NCBI RefSeq assembly: GCF_000013565.1
Contig: NC_007802.1
Coordinates: forward strand, 3,968,001 to 4,032,000
Direction: 5' to 3'
From: Jannaschia sp. CCS1
GTDB lineage: Bacteria; Pseudomonadota; Alphaproteobacteria; Rhodobacterales; Rhodobacteraceae
Length of the DNA stretch: 64,000 bases
Part shown: positions 42,986 through 51,954 of the stretch, piece after piece
Numbering within the stretch: the stretch's first letter is position 1
Layout: each line of letters opens with the position of its first letter
The notes under the pieces: model-generated
Databases searched by the model: none
The model's input: the letters and a program-made list of their open reading frames with translations, nothing else
What the model was told of the DNA's origin: nothing
Program-made: the position numbers and the translations under genes

Positions 42986-44962
42986 ATGATAGTTCCCAGT
43001 CCGAACAAAGACCGCATATCCGCATTGGTCGGGCCTGCCTGCTTCGTGGTGGCGGGCGGACTGGCTGTGGCGACGGCCATCGTGGCCGCTCTCGCGATTG
43101 AGCGGCGCTCCACTGAAGACATCCTGACCGCGCTGGAAGCCGACGGCATTCAATGGGTCGATGTTTCGGCCAATGGCCTTCAGGTGTTCTTGGATGGCAC
43201 AGCGCCGGATGAGGCGTTGCGCTTCCGCGCTCAGACCGGTGCCAGCGCCATTGTGGATTCCGACCGGGTGATCAACCGACTGGATGTGGCCGCGCTTGGC
43301 ACGGCGGCCCCGCCGCGCTTCTCCCTCGACATGCTGCGCAATGGCGATGGCATCCAGCTGATCGGCCTGATCCCCGGCCCCGAAGGCGATGAAGCCTTCG
43401 CCGTGGCCGAGACCATCGCTGATATTGCCGGATCGGCCGACGTCGTGAATATGGTGGAGATGGCGGACCTTGAAGCCCCGGAGAATTGGGACGAGGCGCT
43501 CGCCTACGGGTTGCGTGCGCTGGCGGCTCTGCCTCGGTCCAAGGTGACCGTTCTGGCAAACAGGGTCGAGGTTGAAGCGGTTGGCGAAACCCGCGAGGAA
43601 CGCGCCGAATTCATCGCGCGATTGCAACAGAACCAACCGGCCGGGGTCGAGATTGTTCTCGACATATCTGCCCCCCGCCCGGTGATCACGCCCTTCTCTC
43701 TGCGGTTTGTGCGCGACGACAGCGGCGCGCGGTTTGAAACCTGTACCGCCGACACCCAAGCTGCCCATGACCAGATCGTGGCGGCTGGCCAAGCTGCTGG
43801 CACCACCGGCAACACACCCTGCACCATCGGTCTTGGCGTGCCGTCCCCAAGCTGGGGCAACGCGGTCGCCACATCACTGGAAGCCCTGACGGAACTGGGC
43901 AACGGCAGTGTGACGCTGTCTGATGCTGATGTGACCCTGATCGCCGCCCAAGGCACCTCTCAGGAGCTGTTCGATACGGTTGTGGGCGAATTGGACGCGG
44001 ACTTGCCCGCCGTCTTCTCGCTCCAGGCGATCCTGCCAGAACCGGAGCTTGAGGCCGCAGCCGCCGGCCCCGCGCGGTTCACTGCCACCTTTGACCAAGC
44101 CCAGGGCGTGCGCCTGCGCGGGCGGCTGCCGGGCGGCGCGATTGGCCAATCCGTGCAGGCCTTTGCCGCGGCCACCTTCGGGGCGGGCACGACGGACATT
44201 GCAACGCGTGAAGTCGCCGATCTGCCGCAAGGCTGGTCGATCCGCGTCATGGCGGGCCTCACGGCCTTGTCGCAACTGGAAGATGGCGTCCTGACGATTG
44301 AGCCCGATACCCTGCGCCTGTCGGGCCGAACGGGCGACAGCGAGTTGATCTCTGCCCTTACCCGCCAGATCGCCGAAGATCTGGGCCCGGGTGCCATTTT
44401 CGACATGAATGTGGCCTATGATGAGGCGCTGGATCCCGTCGCATCCCAACCCACCCCTCAGGAATGTGAAGCGCGCATTCGCGACATCCAGGACGAGACG
44501 AAGATTACCTTCGACCCCGGCTCGACCGAGATCAACCGCGCGGCCGGCGAGGTGCTGGACGAGATCGCCGAGATTTTGCCCGATTGCATGCATGTGAGCA
44601 TGGAGATCGGGGGGCATACCGATGCCCAGGGCGGGGAGACCATGAACCTCAACCTCAGCCAGTCCCGCGCCAATGCGGTCCTGAACGGCCTTCTGGCCCG
44701 CGGCGTGCTGGTCAGCAACCTTGCCGCCCAAGGCTATGGCGAAAGCCAGCCCATTGCCGACAACGAGACGGAAGACGGGCGCGAACAGAACCGTCGCATC
44801 GAGTTCCGCCTGCTTGCCGACGCCGAAGTCGCGGGTCTGGCCGCCGACGTCGATGACCAGCCACGCACCCGCGCAGGCATTCTGGCGGAGGGCGCAATTG
44901 CCGATTGGCCGTTTGAGCTGCGGCCCCTTCCCCGCCCGGAGCCGCCCATCGATGACGAGTAA
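42986..44962 (+). CDS. OmpA-family protein with N-terminal membrane anchor
   Basis: A 658-residue cell-envelope protein. It starts with one membrane helix at about residues 12-34 rather than a cleavable signal, then several repeated BON-like alpha/beta units across residues 40-480, many with a DxxVxNxLxV pattern (DRVINRLDVAA). The C-terminal OmpA domain (about 508-605) has TFDPGSTEINRAA, GGHTDAQGGETMNLNLSQSRANAVLNGL and YGESQPIADNETEDGREQNRRIEF, the peptidoglycan-binding signature. The tail is proline-rich. It likely spans from inner membrane to cell wall. The small gene 48 bases downstream may be co-transcribed. Confidence 0.88.
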   Translation: MIVPSPNKDRISALVGPACFVVAGGLAVATAIVAALAIERRSTEDILTALEADGIQWVDVSANGLQVFLDGTAPDEALRFRAQTGASAIVDSDRVINRLDVAALGTAAPPRFSLDMLRNGDGIQLIGLIPGPEGDEAFAVAETIADIAGSADVVNMVEMADLEAPENWDEALAYGLRALAALPRSKVTVLANRVEVEAVGETREERAEFIARLQQNQPAGVEIVLDISAPRPVITPFSLRFVRDDSGARFETCTADTQAAHDQIVAAGQAAGTTGNTPCTIGLGVPSPSWGNAVATSLEALTELGNGSVTLSDADVTLIAAQGTSQELFDTVVGELDADLPAVFSLQAILPEPELEAAAAGPARFTATFDQAQGVRLRGRLPGGAIGQSVQAFAAATFGAGTTDIATREVADLPQGWSIRVMAGLTALSQLEDGVLTIEPDTLRLSGRTGDSELISALTRQIAEDLGPGAIFDMNVAYDEALDPVASQPTPQECEARIRDIQDETKITFDPGSTEINRAAGEVLDEIAEILPDCMHVSMEIGGHTDAQGGETMNLNLSQSRANAVLNGLLARGVLVSNLAAQGYGESQPIADNETEDGREQNRRIEFRLLADAEVAGLAADVDDQPRTRAGILAEGAIADWPFELRPLPRPEPPIDDE

Positions 44963-45010
44963 CTCAAATTCAGGGCGCGTGTTGCCCGCCCAACAGAAAG
45001 CGAAGGCCCC

Positions 45011-45340
45011 ATGAACCGGCTGGAATTCATCATTGCCATCGCGATTATCCTGTTCGTGGCCTTTGCGCTTGGCTGGCTCGCCCATTGGCTGGTGACGCGG
45101 TTCAACCAGGTTTCCTCCGCCGACCTGGGTGAGATGGAGAACCTCGCCCGCGCGCTGCACGATGCGGAAGAAACCCGAGATCAGGCGATTGCGTATCTAC
45201 AGCAGCGCGAAGGGGAGCTGACCAACCAGCTGAGCCAGACAGAAGCGGAGTTGCGCGCGGCCATGGAGGGTTTGAGAGAGGCCCGTACCGAAGCTGAAGA
45301 GCTACGGAACTACGTCGAAAGTGTAAATCAGGGCAACTGA
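45011..45340 (+). CDS. Small membrane-anchored coiled-coil protein
   Basis: A 109-residue protein with one N-terminal membrane helix (about residues 6-27, FIIAIAIILFVAFALGWLAHWLV) followed by a long Glu/Ala/Leu-rich helix (residues 40-105) with heptad spacing, a coiled coil. Function unknown. It starts 48 bases after the OmpA gene on the same strand, and a link with cell-envelope structure is plausible from context alone. Confidence 0.75.
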   Translation: MNRLEFIIAIAIILFVAFALGWLAHWLVTRFNQVSSADLGEMENLARALHDAEETRDQAIAYLQQREGELTNQLSQTEAELRAAMEGLREARTEAEELRNYVESVNQGN

Positions 45341-45374
45341 CCGGAGCTTTCGGCGTCAGTGCTTGCCACGATTG

Positions 45375-45460
45375 GCGCTGCCTGCGGCATCATTTTCTTT
45401 ATTTGATTGCGCTGCCTGTGGCATCGCGGATGTCATAGGATTTGCGCTGCCTGCGGCATC
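45375..45460. repeat. Three near-identical 17-bp repeats at 34-35-bp spacing
   Basis: GCGCTGCCTGCGGCATC occurs at 45375-45391, 45409-45425 (with one C to T change) and 45444-45460. Starts are 34 and 35 bases apart. The AT-rich spacers differ. Each unit holds a small inverted repeat, TGCC and GGCA, around the variable base. It fills the gap between the coiled-coil gene and moaE. It is not a CRISPR: the spacers are about 18 bases and there are only three units. Confidence 0.75.
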
Positions 45461-45476
45461 GCCGGGGGGCCTCCTC

Positions 45477-45500
45477 CGCGCAGAGCGCGTCCTCGGCCTA
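45477..45500. repeat. REP-like intergenic element, copy 2
   Basis: CGCGC-AGA-GCGCG followed by TCCTCGGCCTA, the same pattern as the minus-strand reading of 31637-31662. It overlaps the moaE stop codon by 3 bases. Both copies lie at the 3' end of a minus-strand gene, in opposite orientation. Confidence 0.55.
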
Positions 45501-45941
45501 CCAGCGCTCCAACGCCTCCTCATCGGCGTCCTTTGCGGCCACCCAGTCAGAGCCGCGTTGCGTGACCTCCCGTTTCCAGAACGGTGCGCGAGACTTGAGG
45601 TAGTCCATCAGGAACTCCGCCCCTTGAAAGGCGTCGGCCCGGTGGCGGGATGCCGTGGCCACCATCATGATAACGTCCCCCGGGGCGAGGCGTCCGTATC
45701 GGTGGATGATCATGGCATTGGACAGACTGAACCGCTCCATCGCGTCCGAGCGGATCTCGGTCAGCGCGCGCTCGGTCATGCCCGGATAATGCTCGATCTC
45801 CATGGCGATCATATCCCCCTCCGCCACATCCCGTGTGACACCGGTGAAGCTGACGATCGCCCCTACACCCCTGGCACTCTCTGAAAAGGCATTCAGCGCG
45901 GCGCCCTGATCAAACGGCTCTGCGCGGACCTGGACGGACAT
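45498..45941 (-). CDS. moaE: Molybdopterin synthase catalytic subunit MoaE
   Basis: A 147-residue enzyme that puts sulfur onto precursor Z with MoaD. Family marks are GAIVSFTGVTRD (about residues 27-38), IEHYPGM at about 49, and ASRHRADAFQGAEFLMDYLKSRAPFWKREV at about 97-126, which holds the conserved Lys-rich site. The gene starts 5 bases after moaD, so both are on one transcript. Confidence 0.95.
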   Translation of the reverse strand: MSVQVRAEPFDQGAALNAFSESARGVGAIVSFTGVTRDVAEGDMIAMEIEHYPGMTERALTEIRSDAMERFSLSNAMIIHRYGRLAPGDVIMMVATASRHRADAFQGAEFLMDYLKSRAPFWKREVTQRGSDWVAAKDADEEALERW

Positions 45942-45946
45942 CGGCC

Positions 45947-46192
45947 TCAGCCCCCTGTCATCGGCGGGAACAGTGCCACTTCGCGCGCATCTTTCAGCGG
46001 CGTGTCGAAATCAACCAACGTCTGGTCCACCGCCGCCCGCACGGCCTTCAGATCTGACAAGGCATAGGCGTGGGCGTCCGAGCGCCCCTTCAGCTCTTCG
46101 ATCAACTCGGCCACGGTCGTGGCGTCCGTCTCGACCACCTCATGGGCCGTTCCGATCCGCTCGCGCAGCCAGGCAAAATATCGCAGATCCAT
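45947..46192 (-). CDS. moaD: Molybdopterin synthase sulfur carrier subunit MoaD
   Basis: An 81-residue ubiquitin-like sulfur carrier. It ends VALFPPMTGG, with the Gly-Gly tail that forms the thiocarboxylate. The opening DLRYFAWLRERIG is typical. Its ATG overlaps the pgsA stop by one base (TGATG), so it is coupled to pgsA and read with moaE downstream. Confidence 0.95.
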   Translation of the reverse strand: MDLRYFAWLRERIGTAHEVVETDATTVAELIEELKGRSDAHAYALSDLKAVRAAVDQTLVDFDTPLKDAREVALFPPMTGG

Positions 46193-46869
46193 CAGCTGTC
46201 CTCCTGCAAAAAGGGCCGTGCTTTCATGTAGTAGTCAAACCCTGTGATCGCCGTCAGAAGGGCCGCAACCCACAGGAGCACTTGCCCTACGACACCGCTC
46301 CAGAAGAAGCCGAACTCGATCCAGATCAAGCCGAATTCATCGGGGATGTCGCCCGACATGATCCCGTCAATCAACGCCGCGTCCATGCCGAAGGTCAACG
46401 CCCAGAAATAATGAGTGAAAAGACCCCAGCAAAACAGCAGGCCAATGGCCACCATCTGCAACGTCGTCTTCCATTTCGCCAGCTTGGTGACCTGCAACGT
46501 GCCCGCATGCGCGCCCAGAAATTCACGCAGGCCAGAGACGAATATCTCCCGGAACAGGATGACGATGACTGGCACCAGGATCAAGGCCGACCACCCGTGG
46601 TCCAGGCTCATGATCACCAGCAGAACCGCCAGCGCGATCACCACCATGGCCTTATCGGCAATCGGGTCCAGCATCGCGCCAAAGCGGCTTTCCTGCCCCC
46701 ATTTGCGCGCCAGAAGACCGTCCAGATAGTCGGTCATTGACGCCGCCATGAAAAGAAACAGCGCCACCCAATCGGCGAAAGGACGTGGCAGAAGCAGGAA
46801 CACAAACCCCACCATAGGCGCCGCGATCAGGCGCACGAGGGTGAGGATATTGGGCACGTTCCACTGCAT
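46192..46869 (-). CDS. pgsA: CDP-diacylglycerol-glycerol-3-phosphate 3-phosphatidyltransferase PgsA
   Basis: A 225-residue inner-membrane enzyme that commits CDP-diacylglycerol to phosphatidylglycerol. It opens MQWNVPNILTLVRLIAAP and carries the CDP-OH motif D-G-x2-A-R-x8-G-x3-D-x3-D (DYLDGLLARKW...GAMLDPIADK) at about residues 46-72. Four to five membrane segments follow. It lies downstream of uvrC (94-base gap), the same order as in many Proteobacteria, and upstream of moaD. Confidence 0.94.
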   Translation of the reverse strand: MQWNVPNILTLVRLIAAPMVGFVFLLLPRPFADWVALFLFMAASMTDYLDGLLARKWGQESRFGAMLDPIADKAMVVIALAVLLVIMSLDHGWSALILVPVIVILFREIFVSGLREFLGAHAGTLQVTKLAKWKTTLQMVAIGLLFCWGLFTHYFWALTFGMDAALIDGIMSGDIPDEFGLIWIEFGFFWSGVVGQVLLWVAALLTAITGFDYYMKARPFLQEDS

Positions 46870-46963
46870 GGGCCAGAGGTAGCGCGTTCACCGGCGGGGC
46901 GGAAGGGCAATCAACGCGCGCACCCAGATCCTTGCAAGGGATTTGCAGCGTTGGAGGCAGGCG

Positions 46964-48859
46964 TCACGCCTGATCGTGGAAGAAGTCGTAGATCTTCTGG
47001 GCCAAACCCTCGCTGACGCCATCCACCGCCGTCAGATCCGACAGATTGGCGCGCGCGACCGCCTTTGCACTACCAAAATGCGCCAACAGCGCCCGTTTGC
47101 GCCCCGCGCCAACGCCCGGCACATCATCCAGCGGCGTGGCCGACACGGCCTTGGATCGCTTCGCCCGGTGGGCCCCGATAGCGAACCGGTGCGCCTCATC
47201 GCGCATCCGCTGCACGAAATACAGGACCGGATCGTTGCGCTTCAACGCAAAGACGGGCTGGCCGGGGCGGTAGAATTCTTCCTTGCCCTGATCGCGGTCG
47301 ATGCCCTTGGCGACGCCAATGAACGGCACGTCGTCGACGCCCAGATCGTCCATGATTTCCTTCACCGCTGAGATTTGACCCGCGCCGCCGTCAATCAACA
47401 GCAGGTCCGGCCAGGCCTCGGTCTCCCGGTCCGGGTCTTCCTTCAAAAGGCGCGCGAACCGGCGTGTCAGCACCTCTTTCATCATCCCGAAATCATCGCC
47501 CGGGGTCAGGCTGCCGCCCTTGATGTTGAACTTGCGGTACTGGCTCTTCAGATACCCCTCCGGCCCCGCGACGATCATCGCGCCCACCGCATGGGCCCCT
47601 TGGATGTGGGAGTTGTCGTAGACCTCAACGCGCTTCGGCGGGCCGTCCAGCCCGAAGGCCCCGGCCAGCCCATCCAGAAGTTTGCCCTGGGCCTGCGTCT
47701 CCGCCATCTTGCGGCCCAGACTTTCGCGCGCATTGCGCCGCGCGCCGTCCACAAGCTCTGCCTTCTCGCCGCGCTGCGGCACCAGGATTTCGACCTTGGT
47801 GCCGCGTTTGCCGGACAACGCGTCCACCATCAGGTCCATGCTTTCCACGGGATGGGACAAAAGAAGCTGCTTTGGCGGTTCTTTCTGGTCATAGAACTGG
47901 CCCAGGAACGCCTCCAGCACCTCAGGCTCCTCGATGTCTGCGCCAACGCGCGGGTAGAAATCGCGGTTGCCCCAATTCTGGTTGGCGCGGATGAAGAAGA
48001 CCTGCACGCAGGCCTGTCCGCCTTCCATATGCAGGGCAATCACGTCGGCCTCTTTCACGCCTTGCGGGTTGATGCCTTGGGCGCTTTGCACGTTGGTCAG
48101 CGCACGGATGCGGTCGCGCAGGGCCGCGGCGCGTTCAAACTCCATCGCCTCGGACGCCGCCGCCATACCGTCGGCCAGCTGCCGTTGAAGATCGGTGCTG
48201 TCGCCCTTCAAAAACCGCACGGCATCTTTGACCGACGCCCCGTAATCCTCTTCGCTGATGTGGCCCACGCAGGGCCCACTGCACCGCTTGATCTGATACA
48301 GCAGACAGGGCCGCGTGCGGGACTCGAACACCGCATCCGTGCAATTTCGCAGCAGAAATACCTTTTGCAACTGGTTCAGGGTGCGGTTCACTGCGCCTGC
48401 GCTGGCGAAGGGACCGAAGTAGCTTCCCTTCTCTTTCTTCGATCCGCGATGCTTCTTGATCTGGGGAAAGGCGTGTTCGTCGCTGACCAGAATATTCGGG
48501 AAGCTCTTGTCATCACGCAGCAGCACATTGAACTTGGGCTTAAGCTGCTTGATCAGGTTCTGCTCCAGCAGAAGCGCCTCGGTTTCCGTCCGCGTGGTCA
48601 GGAACATCATCGAGGCGGTGTCGCGGATCATCCGAGCGATCCGGGGGCTGTGACCGCTTGGTTTCGCATAGCTCGCAACCCGGCGTTTCAACGCGCGCGC
48701 CTTGCCAACGTAGAGCACCCGGCTCTGGCTATCGAGCATGCGGTAGACCCCGGGGCTCATGTCGAGCGTCCGGACATAATCCGCGATCACCTCATGCCCC
48801 GGCTTCACGGGACCCGTTTTGGGCGGCTGATCTGCGACGGCTTCGGTCTCATTTTTCAT
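46964..48859 (-). CDS. uvrC: Excinuclease ABC subunit C
   Basis: A 631-residue endonuclease of nucleotide excision repair. The N-terminal GIY-YIG nuclease domain (about residues 30-110) reads [21 protein letters not shown]; a Cys-rich middle part has [15 protein letters not shown]; the UVR motif is near residue 215; the RNase-H-like nuclease has the [10 protein letters not shown] and [10 protein letters not shown] blocks; and two helix-hairpin-helix repeats close the protein ([19 protein letters not shown] and [19 protein letters not shown]). The start is MKNETEAV at 48859. No SOS box was recognised upstream. Confidence 0.97.
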   Translation of the reverse strand: MKNETEAVADQPPKTGPVKPGHEVIADYVRTLDMSPGVYRMLDSQSRVLYVGKARALKRRVASYAKPSGHSPRIARMIRDTASMMFLTTRTETEALLLEQNLIKQLKPKFNVLLRDDKSFPNILVSDEHAFPQIKKHRGSKKEKGSYFGPFASAGAVNRTLNQLQKVFLLRNCTDAVFESRTRPCLLYQIKRCSGPCVGHISEEDYGASVKDAVRFLKGDSTDLQRQLADGMAAASEAMEFERAAALRDRIRALTNVQSAQGINPQGVKEADVIALHMEGGQACVQVFFIRANQNWGNRDFYPRVGADIEEPEVLEAFLGQFYDQKEPPKQLLLSHPVESMDLMVDALSGKRGTKVEILVPQRGEKAELVDGARRNARESLGRKMAETQAQGKLLDGLAGAFGLDGPPKRVEVYDNSHIQGAHAVGAMIVAGPEGYLKSQYRKFNIKGGSLTPGDDFGMMKEVLTRRFARLLKEDPDRETEAWPDLLLIDGGAGQISAVKEIMDDLGVDDVPFIGVAKGIDRDQGKEEFYRPGQPVFALKRNDPVLYFVQRMRDEAHRFAIGAHRAKRSKAVSATPLDDVPGVGAGRKRALLAHFGSAKAVARANLSDLTAVDGVSEGLAQKIYDFFHDQA

Positions 48860-49151
48860 CGACTATGACAGTTTTGTGATTCTCTGATTTGCTGCAATGC
48901 GGCAAGACCCTTGGCAAGCCCCTAGCTTTCCACCGCTTCTGTGGATAACCCTGCGGAGAACTCTTTGGCATCCCGATTTTTCCTTTACTTTTGGCAGGGT
49001 TCTACGGATTGCCTCTTTTTTAGGCGTTTCTATAAGTCTTTGTTTTGGATGAACAAAAACATGACTTTAATATTTGAAACGATTTGATTAACCAAATCTT
49101 CATCAAGCTTACCGGCATTTGGGCTGCGGTGGAGAATACTGGTACACCGGA
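48860..49151. other. AT-rich intergenic region with one DnaA-box-like 9-mer
   Basis: 292 bases between the uvrC start and the stop of the FolM-like gene. Around 48960-49110 the sequence is AT-rich, unlike the rest of the window, with runs such as TCTTTTTTAGG. A perfect DnaA-box match, TGTGGATAA, is at 48940-48948 in the GC-rich part. A small inverted repeat, GATTTG and CAAATC, is at 49081-49098. It likely holds the uvrC promoter and the end of the upstream transcript. One box does not make an origin. Confidence 0.5.
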
Positions 49152-49925
49152 TCACTCCACTCCCAAAACGTCCGGTGTTTCCCAGACCAGATGTTGGCCC
49201 CCGTCCACGCACAAAAGCTGCCCCGTGACCGCCTTTGCCGATAGAAAGTATCGCAGCGCCTCCACAATCTCCTGCGGGCCGGCGCCGCGTTCCAAAACCG
49301 TGGCCGCGCGCTGTGCAGCGAAGTGCTCTGCCGACTGGCGCGCGCCCTGCATTGTGGGACCCGGGCCGATGGCGTTGACGCGACAGCGCGGCGCGAGACC
49401 CTGGGCGGCGGTCTGCGTAAAAGCCCACAGACCCATTTTGGCAATCGTGTAGGTCATGAACTCTGGTGTCAGCTTGCGCACCCTTTGGTCGACCATATTC
49501 ACCACAAGGCCGCGTGCGACAGGCTCTCCGCCCGCGTCGATGTCCGGGTCGGGCAATTGCGCGGCCAGCGCCTGGGTCAGCACAAAGGGCGCGCGCAGGT
49601 TGGACATCATGTGGGCGTCCCATGTCGCGCGCGTCGCCGATGCGATGTTGTCGTAGTCAAAGACCGAGGCACTGTTGACCAGCACCTCCACCGGTCCCAG
49701 CGCCTCAATGACACGGGGCATCAGGCCCTGCACGGCGTCCTCGTCCAACAGGTCCGCTTGCAGGGCGATGGCGTTCACACCCAGGGCACGGGCCTCCTCC
49801 GCCGTGGCCTCCGCCGCATCGGCACTGCCATTGTAATGGATCGCCACGTCATGACCTTGCGCGGCCAGTTCCAGCGCCATCGCGCGACCAAGCCGTTTGG
49901 CGGCCCCTGTTACCAATGCTGCCAT
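49152..49925 (-). CDS. SDR-family pteridine-reductase-like protein (FolM type)
   Basis: A 257-residue Rossmann-fold reductase. The opening VTGAAKRLGRAMALELAAQG has the TGxxxRxG form typical of pteridine reductases and FolM, rather than the plain TGxxxGxG. The Ser/Tyr/Lys triad is complete, with YTIAKMGL at about residue 159. The long insert after the fifth strand (PDPDIDAGGEPVARG) is also seen in PTR-type enzymes. It may reduce dihydromonapterin or another pteridine. It starts 13 bases after the Ca/Na antiporter gene, the last gene of that transcript. Confidence 0.8.
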   Translation of the reverse strand: MAALVTGAAKRLGRAMALELAAQGHDVAIHYNGSADAAEATAEEARALGVNAIALQADLLDEDAVQGLMPRVIEALGPVEVLVNSASVFDYDNIASATRATWDAHMMSNLRAPFVLTQALAAQLPDPDIDAGGEPVARGLVVNMVDQRVRKLTPEFMTYTIAKMGLWAFTQTAAQGLAPRCRVNAIGPGPTMQGARQSAEHFAAQRAATVLERGAGPQEIVEALRYFLSAKAVTGQLLCVDGGQHLVWETPDVLGVE

Positions 49926-49938
49926 GCTCAGCCGCTCC

Positions 49939-50889
49939 CTACATCAAGAGGAGCATCATATAGCCCACATACAGGCCAGTAAAAGCCAGACCGACGAGAC
50001 GCCCCATACCCCAGCGGAAGAACACGAAGGGCGCCAACACGACGGAGGCCGCCAGCATCACCCACAAGTCGAACCGCAGGATATCCGGGTCGACGGGGAT
50101 GGGCCCCACGAAGACCGCGATGCCGATGATCGCCAGAAGGTTGAAGACGTTTGAGCCGATGACGTTCCCAATCGCGACATCCGCCTGGCGACGGAACGCG
50201 GCCATGACGGTGGTCGCAAGTTCCGGCAGTGACGTGCCCACGGCCACCAGCGTCAGGCCAATGACCGCATCCGAGATACCGTATTCCGTCGCAATCGCCG
50301 TGGCGCTGTCAATCAACAGGCTCGCCCCCAGGGGCAGGCCCACAAGGCCCAACGCAAGGTAGACGCCGATCTTCCACCAGCGCATGTCGGGATCGGCCTC
50401 TTCCAGATCATCCAGATCGTCATCGCCGTTGTCGGATTTGCGGTGCGCGCGGGCTTTGCGCACGGCATCGCCCAGCACGAACCCCAGACCGATCAGCAGG
50501 ATCACCCCGTGCCACCACGTCAATGGCCCAAGGAAACACAGGCCAATGAACAGAAGCGTGCCCACCATCATGAACGTGTATTCACGCCGCGTGTCGCTGG
50601 TGGCCGCCAGACCCGCCAGCAGGGCAGGCACCCCCAGCACCAGCAGCACATTTGCCGTGTTTGAGCCCACGACGTTCCCAAGGGCGAGGCCCGGAACCCC
50701 ATCAAGGATCGACTGGACGGAAATCAACAGCTCAGGCGCGGAGGTCCCAAACGCCACGATCGTCAGCGACACGATCAACGCCGGGATGCCCAGCCGCAGG
50801 GCCAGGTTCACCGCGCCCTTCACCAGCACGTCACCGGCCAGGAGCAGGATCACCAGCCCCAGGATCGCGAAGCCAAATTGGTCAGCCAT
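49939..50889 (-). CDS. Calcium/sodium antiporter, CaCA superfamily
   Basis: A 316-residue inner-membrane exchanger. Two inverted repeats carry the ion-binding signatures GTSAPELLIS (about residues 49-58) and GTSLPELATT (about 217-226). About ten membrane helices are seen, with an acidic cytoplasmic loop between halves (SDNGDDDLDDLEEADPD at about 152). It resembles YrbG. The ATG at 50889 was chosen over an upstream one because it starts the first helix; it overlaps the end of the zinc-ribbon gene by 8 bases. Confidence 0.93.
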   Translation of the reverse strand: MADQFGFAILGLVILLLAGDVLVKGAVNLALRLGIPALIVSLTIVAFGTSAPELLISVQSILDGVPGLALGNVVGSNTANVLLVLGVPALLAGLAATSDTRREYTFMMVGTLLFIGLCFLGPLTWWHGVILLIGLGFVLGDAVRKARAHRKSDNGDDDLDDLEEADPDMRWWKIGVYLALGLVGLPLGASLLIDSATAIATEYGISDAVIGLTLVAVGTSLPELATTVMAAFRRQADVAIGNVIGSNVFNLLAIIGIAVFVGPIPVDPDILRFDLWVMLAASVVLAPFVFFRWGMGRLVGLAFTGLYVGYMMLLLM

Positions 50890-51082
50890 TGTCGCCCTCT
50901 CGGCAGACACGGCATTTGCCACCGCGCAGGTTCATGCGACCGCAGTCCGGGCAGGTGCGCGGGCGCGGCAAGGGGTCGTTATCCTTGTTGCGGCCAAGGC
51001 GTTTGATGCCAAGCCAGTGCAGCTTGCCGAACATCGCCAGCACCGCCATGCCGATCAGGAAGAAGGTGACGATCTTGATCAT
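50882..51082 (-). CDS. Small membrane protein with C-terminal zinc ribbon
   Basis: A 66-residue protein: one N-terminal membrane helix (residues 4-20), a basic stretch, then a C-x2-C...C-x2-C pair (CPDCGRMNLRGGKCRVC) that should bind zinc. Translation is coupled at both ends: its ATG shares a base with the upstream stop (TGATG), and its end overlaps the antiporter start. Function unknown; possibly an accessory to the peptidase or antiporter. Confidence 0.8.
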   Translation of the reverse strand: MIKIVTFFLIGMAVLAMFGKLHWLGIKRLGRNKDNDPLPRPRTCPDCGRMNLRGGKCRVCREGDNG

Positions 51083-51882
51083 CACGTCAGCCCATACCGG
51101 GCGTAGAGCGCGCGTTCCTCAACGCTCTGGTCCAGATCGGCCAGCACTTGCGCGCCCAGACGCGGGATCAGCGGTTTCTTCGGGCCATGGACGGTGAATG
51201 TCACCTTGTCGCCATAGACCTCTTTCATCTTCGGCACCAGATGCGCGATGCCGTCTGCCAGGCCCAGCTCCACGCCGCGCGTTCCAGTCCAGAAGGCGCC
51301 GGTGAACATCTCCGGGTGATCTTTCAGGCGATCCCCACGGCGGGTCTTCACATGGTCGATGAACGACGCGTGGATATCGGTTTGCAGTGATTTCAGGCGC
51401 TCAACGTCCTCGTCCTTCTCAGGCGAGAAGGGATCGAGGATGCTTTTGTTCTCGCCCGCGGTGTGCACGCGGCGCTCCACCCCCAGCTTGCCCAACGCCT
51501 CCACAAACCCAAAACCCGCCGAGACCACACCGATGGAGCCGACGATGGAACTCGGATCCACCCAGATGTCGTCAGCAGCGCAGGCCAGCCAATAGCCGCC
51601 GGAGGCTGCCACATCCTCCACGAAGGCATGGACGGGGATGTCTTTTTCTTCCGCCAACCGCCGGATGCGGGCTGCAACCAACGCGGATTGAACCGGCGAT
51701 CCACCGGGCGAATTCATGACCAAAGCCACCGCCTTGGGCTTGCCCTTGGCGAAGGCCTTCTCAATCACCGGCGCGAAGGTCGCATCATTGATGCCCCCGC
51801 GCGTGCCGGACGCAATCGCGCCCTGCAACCGGATGACCGAGACGCGGGGATCGGACGACATAAAGGGGATAAAACGTTTCAT
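51082..51882 (-). CDS. S49-family peptidase (SppA/SohB-like)
   Basis: A 266-residue serine protease of the signal-peptide-peptidase class. It begins MKRFIPFMSSDPRVSVIRLQGAI. The substrate-binding LVMNSPGGSPVQSA is at about residue 57, the nucleophile Ser lies in DVAASGGYWLACAAD at about 92, and the general-base Lys in GENKSILDPF at about 147. No strong membrane anchor is seen, so it may act at the inner face of the membrane. It is first in a coupled set with the zinc-ribbon, antiporter and FolM genes. Confidence 0.92.
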   Translation of the reverse strand: MKRFIPFMSSDPRVSVIRLQGAIASGTRGGINDATFAPVIEKAFAKGKPKAVALVMNSPGGSPVQSALVAARIRRLAEEKDIPVHAFVEDVAASGGYWLACAADDIWVDPSSIVGSIGVVSAGFGFVEALGKLGVERRVHTAGENKSILDPFSPEKDEDVERLKSLQTDIHASFIDHVKTRRGDRLKDHPEMFTGAFWTGTRGVELGLADGIAHLVPKMKEVYGDKVTFTVHGPKKPLIPRLGAQVLADLDQSVEERALYARYGLT

Positions 51883-51954
51883 TCCATGCGATGTAGGCGG
51901 CGGGGCCCTTGGCAGCAAGGCGAAGACCCATGTTTTCACCTCACGTGTTGCGGA

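Noticed and set aside
45375-45460. CRISPR-like array
   Set aside because: Only three 17-bp units with about 18-base spacers, no cas genes and no leader; spacing is too short for a CRISPR.
47375-48868. 497-codon open frame on the plus strand over uvrC
   Set aside because: Antisense of uvrC; composition is typical of a codon-bias shadow, and uvrC is unmistakable.
48860-49151. Replication origin
   Set aside because: A single DnaA-box match and no cluster of boxes or usual origin neighbours; one 9-mer match can occur by chance.
49030-49623. Minus-strand frame overlapping the FolM-like gene
   Set aside because: Frame-shifted shadow of the SDR with no motif; the SDR frame has complete catalytic residues.
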